A DNA stretch of 26,092 nt from a virus: positions 1-26,092 of IMG/VR virus record IMGVR_UViG_3300025030_000382. One strand, written 5' to 3'. The translations under genes were made by a program, and so were the position numbers. Below the pieces are notes generated by a model, which saw nothing but the letters and a program-made list of their open reading frames with translations, was not told where the DNA came from and ran no database searches. Of this stretch, positions 17,087 through 23,438 are shown piece after piece; position 1 is the stretch's first letter; the number at the start of each line of letters is the position of its first letter.

Positions 17087-17254
17087 TTACTCCTTAACGA
17101 AAATTTTCCGCCATTCTTTCGGGGGCTTGTCAAGCTCCAAGCTGGTCTCCCGAGATCTGGCGCCCGCGGCCTTGTTGCCATTGTCCAGTCTTGCATTAGA
17201 GTCGCGCTTAAACTCATAGAACAGATCGTTAATTTTTACTAAAAGTTCTTCCAC
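17087..17254 (-). CDS. Mini histone H1-like protein, 55 aa
   Basis: A GTG start at 17254 with GAGGAGG five bases upstream; stop TAA at 17089-17087, four bases before the next ATG. The frame encodes an amphipathic N-terminal helix (VEELLVKINDLFYEFKRD), then GNKAAGARSRETSLEL and KEWRKI. The GNKAAGxRAR-type motif followed by SLELxK and a WRK/FRK end is characteristic of the short N-terminal domain of bacterial histone H1-like (Hc1-type) proteins. The Lys/Ala-rich tail of Hc1 is absent. It may help compact phage DNA or act on host nucleoid proteins; that is inferred. The short length makes it easy to miss. Confidence 0.7.
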   Translation of the reverse strand: MEELLVKINDLFYEFKRDSNARLDNGNKAAGARSRETSLELDKPPKEWRKIFVKE

Positions 17255-17264
17255 TCGTTCCTCC

Positions 17265-17714
17265 TCACCCTCGATTAATCTGTACTACCCTCGTAGACGA
17301 GTACGACGTCCCTGGCGGAGGAGTCTGGCCGTCCTTAATGGCCTCGTCCACTGCGGTCTTCGATACTCGCTTCTCTAAAAAGTGGTTTCGCCCCTCCCAG
17401 TCCTCCTTAATCCAATTGACAAATTGTGTTGCGTCGGCCATCGTTGCCGACGTTCGCGTTTTGAAGAACGCGATGCCTATTCCTGTTTTCTTGAAACTCG
17501 TCAGCTTCAGCTTGTCAAGCTCCGACGTAAGCCACTGCTCGCGCTTGGCCTGCACCGCCTTCAGGTTCTCGACTTTTTCTTCGTAGATCTTCTTCTCCGC
17601 CTCAATGGCGTCTCGCGTCTTGATATACGCCGCTATGACGGCATCCGCCGTTATTACTTTCTTCGCCGGTTGCTCTGGCTCCGCCTTCGTTGCGTCCCTC
17701 CTATTGTTTCCCAT
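17265..17714 (-). CDS. Phage protein with coiled coil, function unknown (149 aa)
   Basis: ATG 17714 is preceded by GAGGAGGCTCAG, an excellent ribosome binding site. After a polar N-terminus, residues about 20-65 are a coiled coil (KTRDAIEAEKKIYEEKVENL), followed by KKTGIGIAFFKTRTSATMAD, WIKEDWEGRNHFLEKRVSK and PPPGTSY. This layout (helical arm, then GxxxF/Y, a WxxFLxKRVSK segment, then PPGxxxS) recurs in uncharacterised phage replication-region proteins and loosely recalls Gam-like nuclease inhibitors, though I cannot prove that. The frame is open upstream without a stop back to the amber codon at 17855, so a longer readthrough product of 232 residues is conceivable. Confidence 0.75.
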   Translation of the reverse strand: MGNNRRDATKAEPEQPAKKVITADAVIAAYIKTRDAIEAEKKIYEEKVENLKAVQAKREQWLTSELDKLKLTSFKKTGIGIAFFKTRTSATMADATQFVNWIKEDWEGRNHFLEKRVSKTAVDEAIKDGQTPPPGTSYSSTRVVQINRG

Positions 17715-17963
17715 CTGAGCCTCCTCGATTGCTACAATGTGAACCTCATTTATAAGGAATTTGCCTCGTCCCTCAGTTACCCAGTACGACCATTCGTTCT
17801 CATGCCGCTCCACGATCTCTGCGCTGCGGACACAGTCGAACGCCTCGTCCTTCTACCGGACCTTCGTTCCAGGGACGAGGAGGTGGTCCTGGCTCAGGTG
17901 GTCGAAGATCCTGAAGGGCGGCTTGACTGCTTCGGTTATCGCATCCATAAGTACTTTTTTCAT
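17715..17963 (-). pseudogene. Frame interrupted by in-frame amber codon
   Basis: ATG 17963 follows GGGAGG and the upstream TGA. It opens MKKVLMDAITEAVKPPF and runs 36 codons to TAG (17855-17853). The same frame then continues with KDEAFDCVRSAEIVERHENE, a tryptophan/tyrosine-containing strand and INEVHIVAIEEAQ, reading directly into the ATG of the downstream gene with no other stop. Both halves look like one small beta-rich domain, so the TAG is most simply a point mutation of a sense codon such as CAG. Alternatives are amber readthrough, a sequencing error, or two separate short frames. TAG ends other genes here (818, 8264, 8200, 8921, 15477), so genome-wide reassignment is not supported. Confidence 0.65.
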
Positions 17964-17964
17964 C

Positions 17965-18171
17965 TCAGTACTTGCCTCCCTCGTATCTCTCCTCTTCCGA
18001 GAAGAGGATGCTTACGCATTCTTTGCAAATACAGGCCGGGTTGTACTCCCCCTCTGAGGCGTCGGAGACCAGGCAGGGCTTAGTTTTCCTACACCTGCAG
18101 CATGTAGCTTCTTTGACCTGAATTATGCCACGCCGGTTATACCCTCCGTCGAAACCTATCCGCATTCCCAT
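17965..18171 (-). CDS. Small cysteine-rich zinc-ribbon protein, 68 aa
   Basis: ATG 18171 (or 18165, two codons later) follows GGAGGAGGGTAAG. A longer frame to 18213 would run into the leader stem. Seven cysteines occur: C24, C25, C27, C33, C47, C49 and C52 (TCCRCRKTKPC and ACICKEC), enough for one or two zinc knuckles. It is the first gene behind the promoter at 18288-18316, so expression should be strong. No family is recognised. Confidence 0.75.
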   Translation of the reverse strand: MGMRIGFDGGYNRRGIIQVKEATCCRCRKTKPCLVSDASEGEYNPACICKECVSILFSEEERYEGGKY

Positions 18172-18186
18172 CTTACCCTCCTCCAC

Positions 18187-18259
18187 ACTCCGCACCCGGT
18201 GCGACCCGCCCACTCCCGGAGGCAGGACATAAGCCCTATGCTTTCGCCGGGTGCGGAGT
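18187..18259 (-). promoter_or_regulatory. Structured 5' leader closed by a 13-bp stem
   Basis: Arms 18187-18199 (ACTCCGCACCCGG) and 18247-18259 (CCGGGTGCGGAGT) are exact complements enclosing 47 bases. The whole element lies between the start predicted for the 18288-18316 promoter (about 18281) and the ATG at 18171, and it ends next to the ribosome binding site. Within the loop, CATA and TATG can form a small inner stem. It does not match a riboswitch class I recognise. A regulatory leader or a stabilising 5' stem are both possible. Confidence 0.65.
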
Positions 18260-18287
18260 AAGAAATTATTTGTTCCTCATTTTCTTA

Positions 18288-18316
18288 ATTGTAACCCGAT
18301 TGACAGAGATAGTCAA
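18288..18316 (-). promoter_or_regulatory. Strong sigma70-type leftward promoter (copy 1)
   Basis: On the minus strand, TTGACT (18316-18311) and TACAAT (18293-18288) are separated by exactly 17 bases. A dyad TTGAC-N7-GTCAA overlaps the -35 box and the spacer and could be an operator. It begins 25 bases after the stop of the PAPS-reductase-like gene. It shares 30 of 35 bases with the other promoter at 23407-23435. Confidence 0.88.
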
Positions 18317-18340
18317 GGGGTTTTTGTTAACTGATTTACT

Positions 18341-19237
18341 TTACTCGTAAGGTACTCCGATGTAGTCGAGTACTCGGTCCATGCCGAGGTATTCCATACA
18401 ATACTTGTGCAGTTTAGGGTGGGTGTACTTCAACTTTACAAATCTTGGCTCCTTCTCCTGCATACAGCCAAACGCACAGAATACGCACCCCGTGCGGTCG
18501 TAGCCCATATTGTAGATAGATGAGTAAGGTATCCCAGCGGTCAAGCATCTCCAGATATCGTGCTCTGTCCAGATAGATAGTGGTCTGGACATAAGTTTCT
18601 TTTTGTCAAATATATTACAGCCTGCGGTCGCGTAACTTCTAGCCCTCGCTCTGCTGTCACATGCCATAACCCCGACCACTGGTACTGCGCCGCTCTCTTT
18701 GTTGAACGCTGCGATCGGACGCTTCTTCATGCAGTCGCAACATTGTTCGCTTATCTTGAACGGCGCGTCTACTAGATAGTGATATTTCTTCGGGATCACT
18801 CCTACAGTCTGCACCTTTCCGGAGGTCGGGTTTACCCCGCCCCAAAGCCGGAGCCTTCGCTGATCCTCAGACTTGGTGTTTCGGTATCTCGATACCGCCA
18901 TCGCGACTTCCTTGCTAATTACTGGGTACCCGTACTTCCTTATCACATCTCCAAACAACATCTTAGGCTTCAGCCACACTACGTTAGGGACAGTTCGCAC
19001 AAACGACGTAACCTCTGGGAACTCAAGACCAGTATTGACGAATACTGCAGGAACTTCCGGGTACAGTTGGCGCACCAGATGCAGGAGCACAGTAGAATCT
19101 TTTCCTCCGGAGAATGAGACGTATACTTTACCATCCCAGGCTTCATACCACTCCTGGATTCGCTCCCTTGCCCATCTAATTTTAGTTGTGATGGGCAGCG
19201 CTTGGCTGGTCGTTATATCGCAGTGGGCGAGACTCAT
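18341..19237 (-). CDS. PAPS reductase-family protein (PP-loop)
   Basis: 298 residues. The start is ATG 19237, one base after the TGA of the helicase gene plus a GAAGGA site; longer frames overlap the helicase. The PP-loop SGGKDS (43-48) is followed by a typical PAPS-reductase fold with VNTGLEFPEV and a downstream SIWTEHDIW. Cysteines at 166, 167 and 169 (CCDC) and 251, 254 and 258 (CVFCAFGC) could bind zinc or an iron-sulphur cluster. The family activates substrates with ATP and includes PAPS reductases, sulphurtransferases and the DndC subunit of DNA phosphorothioation. Phages commonly carry a stand-alone member of unknown substrate. No dndD or dndE homologue is visible here. Confidence 0.85.
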   Translation of the reverse strand: MSLAHCDITTSQALPITTKIRWARERIQEWYEAWDGKVYVSFSGGKDSTVLLHLVRQLYPEVPAVFVNTGLEFPEVTSFVRTVPNVVWLKPKMLFGDVIRKYGYPVISKEVAMAVSRYRNTKSEDQRRLRLWGGVNPTSGKVQTVGVIPKKYHYLVDAPFKISEQCCDCMKKRPIAAFNKESGAVPVVGVMACDSRARARSYATAGCNIFDKKKLMSRPLSIWTEHDIWRCLTAGIPYSSIYNMGYDRTGCVFCAFGCMQEKEPRFVKLKYTHPKLHKYCMEYLGMDRVLDYIGVPYE

Positions 19238-19241
19238 TCCT

Positions 19242-20801
19242 TCACCAACTCCTCTTCTTGGAAAGTTCCAAGACAATATCCTGATACCGCCCATTGCCTT
19301 CAAGGACGGCGTAAGCCCTCTTCTCTTCAGAGGTCGCATATATCCAAGCGATGTCGATCTTCGCTGTCTGCCTGCTCCCATCGGTCCGGGCGTTGGCCTG
19401 CTGATACTTCTCCGACTTGAGGTACGGCGCATACCAGATGGAGAGGGACGCCGTTGTTAAGTCCAGGCCGTGGGCCATGCAGTCCGGGTGGCAGAGAAGT
19501 ATCCAAGGATTCTTCAGGGACCGGAACTCTCGGAACACTTGTGTTCTCTTCGCCGGAGAAACGTCGCCGTTGACGACTGCTACTGACCATCGCTTTCGCA
19601 ACTCCGTTGCCAATGCCTCAAGGACGCCGGTAAACGGGACGAAGACCAAAACCTTCTCATTGTTCTCCTCAATCAGTTCTTCGAGGACTGAAAGCCTCGG
19701 GCCGAAGTCAAGCCTGGCGATAGAGCCGTCTGCAGCATATGCCACGCCTGCGCTGATTTGAATAATTTTTGATAATAAATTCGCGGCGTTAACCGCTGTA
19801 ACCATCGACCCCCGGATGTCCGTCGCTGCCTGATTGACGATTTGTCTATACGCCTTGTGCTGCTCCTCGGAGAGCTGCGCTCGTCGCTCGATGTAATAGG
19901 GCTCCATATCGGTGCAGACCGTTCGCTCGAAGCGGATAGACGGGCTGAGTATGCGCGCTACGCTCTGAGCTGAGTCCTGCTTCGGTACCCACTTGAACTG
20001 GGAGACCTGGAGCATGGTCTCCTGTTTCCAAGCAGTAAAATGCCCTTTCAACTTCTCCGGAGTAATGAGCTTACTCTGGCCGAAGGCGTCGGTCGGGCCA
20101 GTCGGCGTCGGCGAGCCTGTGAGACCCCATGCTGCCCGCGCTATCCCCTGCCGGTTAAGAACCGTGTTCAAGGGTTTCCAGAGGGTCTTGGCCCTGCTAT
20201 TCCTCATCGTGGCGACTTCGTCAATGATGACAAGATCGATATCGGGGCGAGCCTGCAGCTCCTGCTCAAGGAGCCTTACTCCGTGATGATTGATGATATA
20301 AAAATCGTAGGGCTGCGCCAGCAGCGCGAGCCGCTTCTTCCTGCCGCCGTGCAGCACCGCGAAGGTCCTGAGCGGGAATGACTCGAAGATGTTTGTCTGC
20401 CAGACGTCCCAGAGGGTGGAGAGTGGGGCGACGATCAGTGTTCGTTTGACCTTGCCGGCCATGCGGAGGTAGTCTGCAGCCCATAGGGCGCTGAGCGTTT
20501 TTCCCGTTCGCATCGCCGAAAGGCAATAACATCGCATATTGAGTGTGAAGAACTCGGCAGTATCAACTTGATACCATCTCGGCGTGTACCTCCCCGGCCA
20601 GTCGTATTGTGTCCTGATCGGCGACGGCGCCTGCATCCCGAGATTATTCAGGATCTTCGCACTCTCCAAAGTGTGCGGTATGGCTACGTAGTGGCCGCCG
20701 TTGATCATTGCTTCTTTCAGAAGCGGGAAGACTGCGCGAAGCTGCCCGACATTGTCGGCCCGAAGGATGAGGTGGTTCTGGACTACTCGAACCGAGGTCA
20801 C
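19242..20801 (-). CDS. SNF2-like DEAD/H-box helicase
   Basis: 519 residues from GTG 20801, which overlaps the upstream TGA as GTGA and has GGGAGGT ahead. Superfamily 2 motifs are in order: Q-like PRWYQVD near 74-80, motif I SAMRTGKT (95-102), motif Ia IVAPLSTLWDVW, motif II DEVA (194-197) instead of the usual DEAH, MRNS (199-202), motif III GLTGSPTP (226-233), then FVPFTG, NGD and QANARTDGSRQ (468-478) as motif VI. This is the phage SNF2/RapA-type translocase pattern. It lies three genes from a VRR-NUC nuclease and near a Cas4-like nuclease, suggesting recombination-dependent replication or repair. The DEVA motif keeps the catalytic Asp-Glu. Confidence 0.9.
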   Translation of the reverse strand: MTSVRVVQNHLILRADNVGQLRAVFPLLKEAMINGGHYVAIPHTLESAKILNNLGMQAPSPIRTQYDWPGRYTPRWYQVDTAEFFTLNMRCYCLSAMRTGKTLSALWAADYLRMAGKVKRTLIVAPLSTLWDVWQTNIFESFPLRTFAVLHGGRKKRLALLAQPYDFYIINHHGVRLLEQELQARPDIDLVIIDEVATMRNSRAKTLWKPLNTVLNRQGIARAAWGLTGSPTPTGPTDAFGQSKLITPEKLKGHFTAWKQETMLQVSQFKWVPKQDSAQSVARILSPSIRFERTVCTDMEPYYIERRAQLSEEQHKAYRQIVNQAATDIRGSMVTAVNAANLLSKIIQISAGVAYAADGSIARLDFGPRLSVLEELIEENNEKVLVFVPFTGVLEALATELRKRWSVAVVNGDVSPAKRTQVFREFRSLKNPWILLCHPDCMAHGLDLTTASLSIWYAPYLKSEKYQQANARTDGSRQTAKIDIAWIYATSEEKRAYAVLEGNGRYQDIVLELSKKRSW

Positions 20802-21028
20802 GCGACCTCCCTCGCCCAGACATGATCGCAATCAGGACATTGCCACGCAGCAGTCCAGTCATGCTCCATGTCGTATATCCCTAGCTGCCTCCCCCATCTT
20901 CCTGAGGTCTTTGTCGCCCCGTACAGCGCCGCTGTCTCCAGCGCGATCTTTTCATCGCCGTGCATTGCGAGGAAGGTTTCGTATATCAAGTCCCCTTCCA
21001 AGTTCGATTTACAATTAGGACAGATCAT
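20798..21028 (-). CDS. Zinc-ribbon protein, 76 aa
   Basis: ATG 21028 follows GGAGAGGAGGAAAG. Cysteines form a split ribbon: C3-x2-C6 (ICPNC) and C64-x2-C67 (QCPDCDHVW), with a helical insert between. The insert contains an ALYGATKTSGRWGRQLG segment. It ends in GTGA overlap with the SNF2 helicase start, so it may be a small accessory of that helicase; this is inference. Confidence 0.78.
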   Translation of the reverse strand: MICPNCKSNLEGDLIYETFLAMHGDEKIALETAALYGATKTSGRWGRQLGIYDMEHDWTAAWQCPDCDHVWAREVA

Positions 21029-21287
21029 CTTTCCTCCTCTCCCTCTGCTGCAGCCGTTGAACCTGTTTCCGGAGCTTATCATTCTCCTCAATGAGTCTGA
21101 ACACACTGCTAACAGCTTCCTTATTGCCTAAAAATTCCGAGCCGATCAGCTCATCCGATTTATCTGCAAACAGGAATACCACGTTGGCACCTGAACAACC
21201 TCCGCCCTTCCAGTAACGATTGAAGCAGGAACCAATCTCAAGCCGTCCATCTTTCGCCGGCCAAATATTCGCAAATATGTGTCTCAT
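21015..21287 (-). CDS. Unknown 90-aa protein with C-terminal coiled coil
   Basis: ATG 21287 preceded by AAGGAGTAACAT. The N-terminal two-thirds look globular, with CFNRYWKGGGCSG containing a cysteine pair and hydrophobic VVFLFADKSDELIG. The C-terminus (about 58-88) is a charged coiled coil (IEENDKLRKQVQRLQQRERR). It overlaps the zinc-ribbon gene by 14 bases. No family is recognised. Confidence 0.7.
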   Translation of the reverse strand: MRHIFANIWPAKDGRLEIGSCFNRYWKGGGCSGANVVFLFADKSDELIGSEFLGNKEAVSSVFRLIEENDKLRKQVQRLQQRERRKDDLS

Positions 21288-21290
21288 ATG

Positions 21291-21623
21291 TTACTCCTTC
21301 AACCAAGCCTCGAAGAGGCTCAAACTCTCCTCCCCGTCGACGACGAAGACAGCGCCGCCGGAGTCGGCTATTGCTGCGATCTGCAGCGCTTGAAAACCTG
21401 ATGGCTTCTTGCCTGGCGCCTTTGCTTCGATAGCGAAGAACCTCCCCTTGTAGTGCCCTATTACGTCAGGCACTCCTCGCACTGACATCACTCCCTGCAC
21501 TGCAGGATACCACCACCCTGTCGCCTTCGCAAACGTCCCGGCCTTGGTCGCCGCCTGAATGTCGTACTTGGCGAGGAGGGCGTAGATTGTTTTTTTCGTT
21601 GCTCCTTCCGGTGTAGTGCTCAT
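21291..21623 (-). CDS. VRR-NUC domain nuclease
   Basis: 110 residues starting at ATG 21623, preceded by GGAGGCAGG and overlapping the stop of the DHH frame. The VRR-NUC core is visible: VRGVPDVIG with D53, FFAIEAK with E66 and K68, and PSGFQALQ with Q78. This is the PD-(D/E)XK nuclease arrangement. Stand-alone phage VRR-NUC proteins of about 100 residues are typical and often neighbour a SNF2-type helicase, as here. It probably acts on branched DNA, such as Holliday junctions, during replication or recombination. Confidence 0.9.
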   Translation of the reverse strand: MSTTPEGATKKTIYALLAKYDIQAATKAGTFAKATGWWYPAVQGVMSVRGVPDVIGHYKGRFFAIEAKAPGKKPSGFQALQIAAIADSGGAVFVVDGEESLSLFEAWLKE

Positions 21624-21872
21624 CCTGCCTCCGCTGTTTTGTGGTGATCGTAAATAGTTACATTGTATTTAGCGCTTAGCGCCTCGCATATTTCGCGCTT
21701 GTAGGAGAAATCAACGATGTAAAGCACCCTTATCCCCTCCAGGATCTCCGGAACCGGCTGCGAGTACTGGACCTCGATGTAATTAGCTCGGTCTCCGAGC
21801 TTCAGCCAGATTGCAAAACGCAGAAGCGAAGCCGTCTGCGTCGGCGTGGTAAAGCACTGTTACTTCTTTCAT
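21620..21872 (-). pseudogene. DHH phosphoesterase domain with a one-base frameshift
   Basis: ATG 21872 overlaps the upstream stop as ATGA and follows GGAGGGAATAA. The first 19 codons read MKEVTVLYHADADGFASAF, the N-terminal DHH-family metal site, then run out of frame and stop at 21783. Skipping one base of the T run (AAAA on plus at 21815-21818) continues with AIWLKLGDRANYIEVQYSQP, IRVLYIVDFSYK, and IYDHHKTAEAG, ending in TGA that overlaps the VRR-NUC start. D in DADG, D in VDF and the DHH motif are all present, so this was one domain. It stops soon after DHH, shorter than usual family members, which carry further domains. A sequencing indel, real decay or programmed +1 shifting could explain it. 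Confidence 0.85.
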
Positions 21873-22111
21873 TTATTCCCTCCTGCAGAGTCAATCTCCG
21901 CGTTGATGACGGCGTTCTCTGCCCGCCGCTCACTGTCTGCCCTCTCCCAGAAGCGAAGCATCTCGCCGTAAAGTTCGGCCTGCTCGTCAACTATGAAGTG
22001 CAGTACCTGGAACCTCGGTTTGTCAAACTTCCCTATGGGAAGGACAATTTCCATCTCAGTTATCCCTGCGTCGGGATCATATTCCATCCTTAACTCGGCT
22101 TTAAGCTCCAT
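21869..22111 (-). CDS. Unknown 80-aa protein
   Basis: ATG 22111 directly follows the TAA of the upstream gene, with GGGAGGAAATTAA as ribosome binding site. The first half looks beta-stranded (MELKAELRMEYDPDAGITEM and EIVLPIGKFDKPRFQVLHF), and the second half is helical. No catalytic motif is visible and no family is recognised. Its stop overlaps the DHH start. Confidence 0.7.
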   Translation of the reverse strand: MELKAELRMEYDPDAGITEMEIVLPIGKFDKPRFQVLHFIVDEQAELYGEMLRFWERADSERRAENAVINAEIDSAGGNK

Positions 22112-22393
22112 TTAATTTCCTCCCATCATCTTTTTCAAGGTCTCGTTCCGATCCAAGGGCTCGGCGCGCTCCGGCTTCTTCGCGTGCTCGAAGAACTCAT
22201 CTGGAAACTTAGGCGGCACCTGCTCTTTTGGCGGTGCTGGAAGAAAGGCGGCGCAATATACGTATCCGTCCTCCTCTTCTCTCGGTTCGAAGATGTCGTA
22301 CACCGCGTCCGCCGGAGCGAACCGGTAGGCCACAAAACGCTTGCACTTCTCGGCAAGCGAGCATCGTTCGTTTTCACATAGATGTATGCTCAT
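22112..22393 (-). CDS. Small cysteine-containing phage protein, 93 aa
   Basis: ATG 22393 overlaps the nuclease stop as ATGA; a longer frame to 22450 lies within that gene. The N-terminus has C6, C11 and C17 (LCENERCSLAEKCKRF) with C47 in YVYCAAFLP, likely a metal site. This C-x4-C-x5-C-x-RF pattern recurs in small phage proteins of unknown role. The remainder is Pro/Lys/Glu-rich and probably disordered. Confidence 0.72.
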   Translation of the reverse strand: MSIHLCENERCSLAEKCKRFVAYRFAPADAVYDIFEPREEEDGYVYCAAFLPAPPKEQVPPKFPDEFFEHAKKPERAEPLDRNETLKKMMGGN

Positions 22394-23085
22394 CTCCCAC
22401 CGCCCTTCCCGCAGTGCGGGCACGTTCCTACGGAACAATAGTTTCGACAAAGCCCACTTGGGCGAGGGGGGAAGGACTCTTCCGTCCAGGATGTTTCCAT
22501 CCTCCGAACCCAGCCGAAAATCTCCTCCCAGAGTGAGGGGATTTTCGGCTTCTTAAAGACCTCGCCTGTAGCGGCGGCATGCTTCAGCCAGATGTACCGC
22601 AGGTTGAACTGCTCCAGCTCTGGATAGAGCAGAGAGACAAAACAGGCATTAATTTTCAGTTGGAGACTATTCTCTCGGATGCCGCCGGTTTTCCAATCGC
22701 CCACAAAGCAGTTCTTTCCTTTGTGGGCGAGCACATCGATCTGGCAGCGCCCGTAGGCGTCCTTCGCGAACCATTTGACAAACTTCATATCTCGGTTTAT
22801 CGCAAGCTGCTTCTCGGTAAATATCTGACCTCCTGCGGCACAGGACTCAATCACTCGACAATATTTCTCACCTCGGGTGTATCCTGCGGGGAGAGGAGTC
22901 TTGCTCTGCAGCCGCTCTTCGAGCATCTTGTGCTCTAAAGTGCCTTGGCGCATTGCTTCCGTCTCTACGTAAGGGACGGTCTCGTAGAAGCGCTTAGCGC
23001 CGTAGCTCATCGGGCAGTTGATGTAGTCGCTGATCGCCGACGGGGACCAAGAAAAATTCTTACCTCCAGCGTTTTGAGGGATCAT
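22390..23085 (-). CDS. Cas4/RecB-like PD-(D/E)XK nuclease with apparent Fe-S cysteines
   Basis: 231 residues, ATG 23085 overlapping the upstream stop as ATGA behind GGGGAGGATGA. Opening SWSPSAISDYINCP is the usual RecB/Cas4 entry (C24). Then RQGTLEHKMLE with H52, QIDVLA with D117, GDWKTG with D130 and K132, and QLK with Q142 give the nuclease site. The C-terminus has C213, C217, C222 and C225 (LCRNYCSVGTCPHCG). One cysteine early and several late is the arrangement that holds a 4Fe-4S cluster in Cas4 and AddB. It is probably a phage exonuclease for recombination or end processing. No CRISPR genes are nearby, so an adaptation role is not supported. Confidence 0.85.
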   Translation of the reverse strand: MIPQNAGGKNFSWSPSAISDYINCPMSYGAKRFYETVPYVETEAMRQGTLEHKMLEERLQSKTPLPAGYTRGEKYCRVIESCAAGGQIFTEKQLAINRDMKFVKWFAKDAYGRCQIDVLAHKGKNCFVGDWKTGGIRENSLQLKINACFVSLLYPELEQFNLRYIWLKHAAATGEVFKKPKIPSLWEEIFGWVRRMETSWTEESFPPRPSGLCRNYCSVGTCPHCGKGGGR

Positions 23086-23258
23086 TCATCCTCCCCTCTG
23101 CACGCACACAGCGCTCTCCAGTTTGCGACTGCTCTGGATGTTTGGTATGCGAGCTTCGCCTCCAGCTCTTTTACGTCCTCGAACAGTACGTAAGCCCCGT
23201 CAGGAGTCTCGCACATCTGATCCTCCCACGGCACCATTGGTGGTTCATATCTCTTCAT
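23082..23258 (-). CDS. Small phage protein, 58 aa
   Basis: ATG 23258 follows GGAGGAACTGAA; a longer frame to 23435 would start in the promoter and is rejected. MKRYEPPMVPW with DGAYVLFEDVKELEAKL is a common layout of short phage proteins: a basic/aromatic start, a DGxYVLxxDVxxLEA segment, and a helical tail. Function is unknown. It is the first gene after the 23407-23435 promoter, with a leader of about 140 bases in which I see no recognisable element. Confidence 0.75.
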   Translation of the reverse strand: MKRYEPPMVPWEDQMCETPDGAYVLFEDVKELEAKLAYQTSRAVANWRALCACRGEDE

Positions 23259-23406
23259 TTCAGTTCCTCCTTGAATAAAACCCGATTCCGAGTGGCCCTT
23301 CTCGACGATACCTGGCAATTCAGGTCTGATGGTGCGCTCGTGCCGATTTGTCCGTATTCTTCCAACGGCGAGCAGGTAGGCGTTCCCGGTATTTTTTACT
23401 TCCCTA

Positions 23407-23435
23407 ATTGTAACCCGACTGACATTAATAGTCAA
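23407..23435 (-). promoter_or_regulatory. Strong sigma70-type leftward promoter (copy 2)
   Basis: TTGACT (23435-23430) and TACAAT (23412-23407) are 17 bases apart on the minus strand. It lies four bases after the polymerase stop and precedes the 58-aa gene and the nuclease. The TGAC and GTCA dyad around the -35 box and spacer is kept, as in the copy at 18288-18316. Confidence 0.88.
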
Positions 23436-23438
23436 GGG

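Noticed and set aside
17853-17855. Genome-wide reassignment of TAG to an amino acid
   Set aside because: TAG ends several well-bounded genes (at 818, 8264, 8200, 8921 and 15477), and the long genes show no other in-frame TAG.
18341-19237. Complete Dnd phosphorothioation system
   Set aside because: Only the PP-loop protein is present; no DndB, DndD or DndE-like neighbour is visible.
22512-22550. Perfect 11-bp inverted repeat with 17-base spacer in the Cas4-like nuclease gene
   Set aside because: A repeat of this length and spacing is plausible by chance in 26 kb, there is no terminator T-tract, and it lies in conserved-looking coding sequence.
22390-23085. CRISPR-adaptation Cas4
   Set aside because: No repeats, Cas1 or Cas2 are present; the context is phage replication, so a RecB/Cas4-like exonuclease is the better reading.
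23259-23435. N-terminal extension of the 58-aa protein
   Set aside because: It would begin with TTG inside the -35 box of a strong promoter; the ATG at 23258 has an excellent ribosome binding site.
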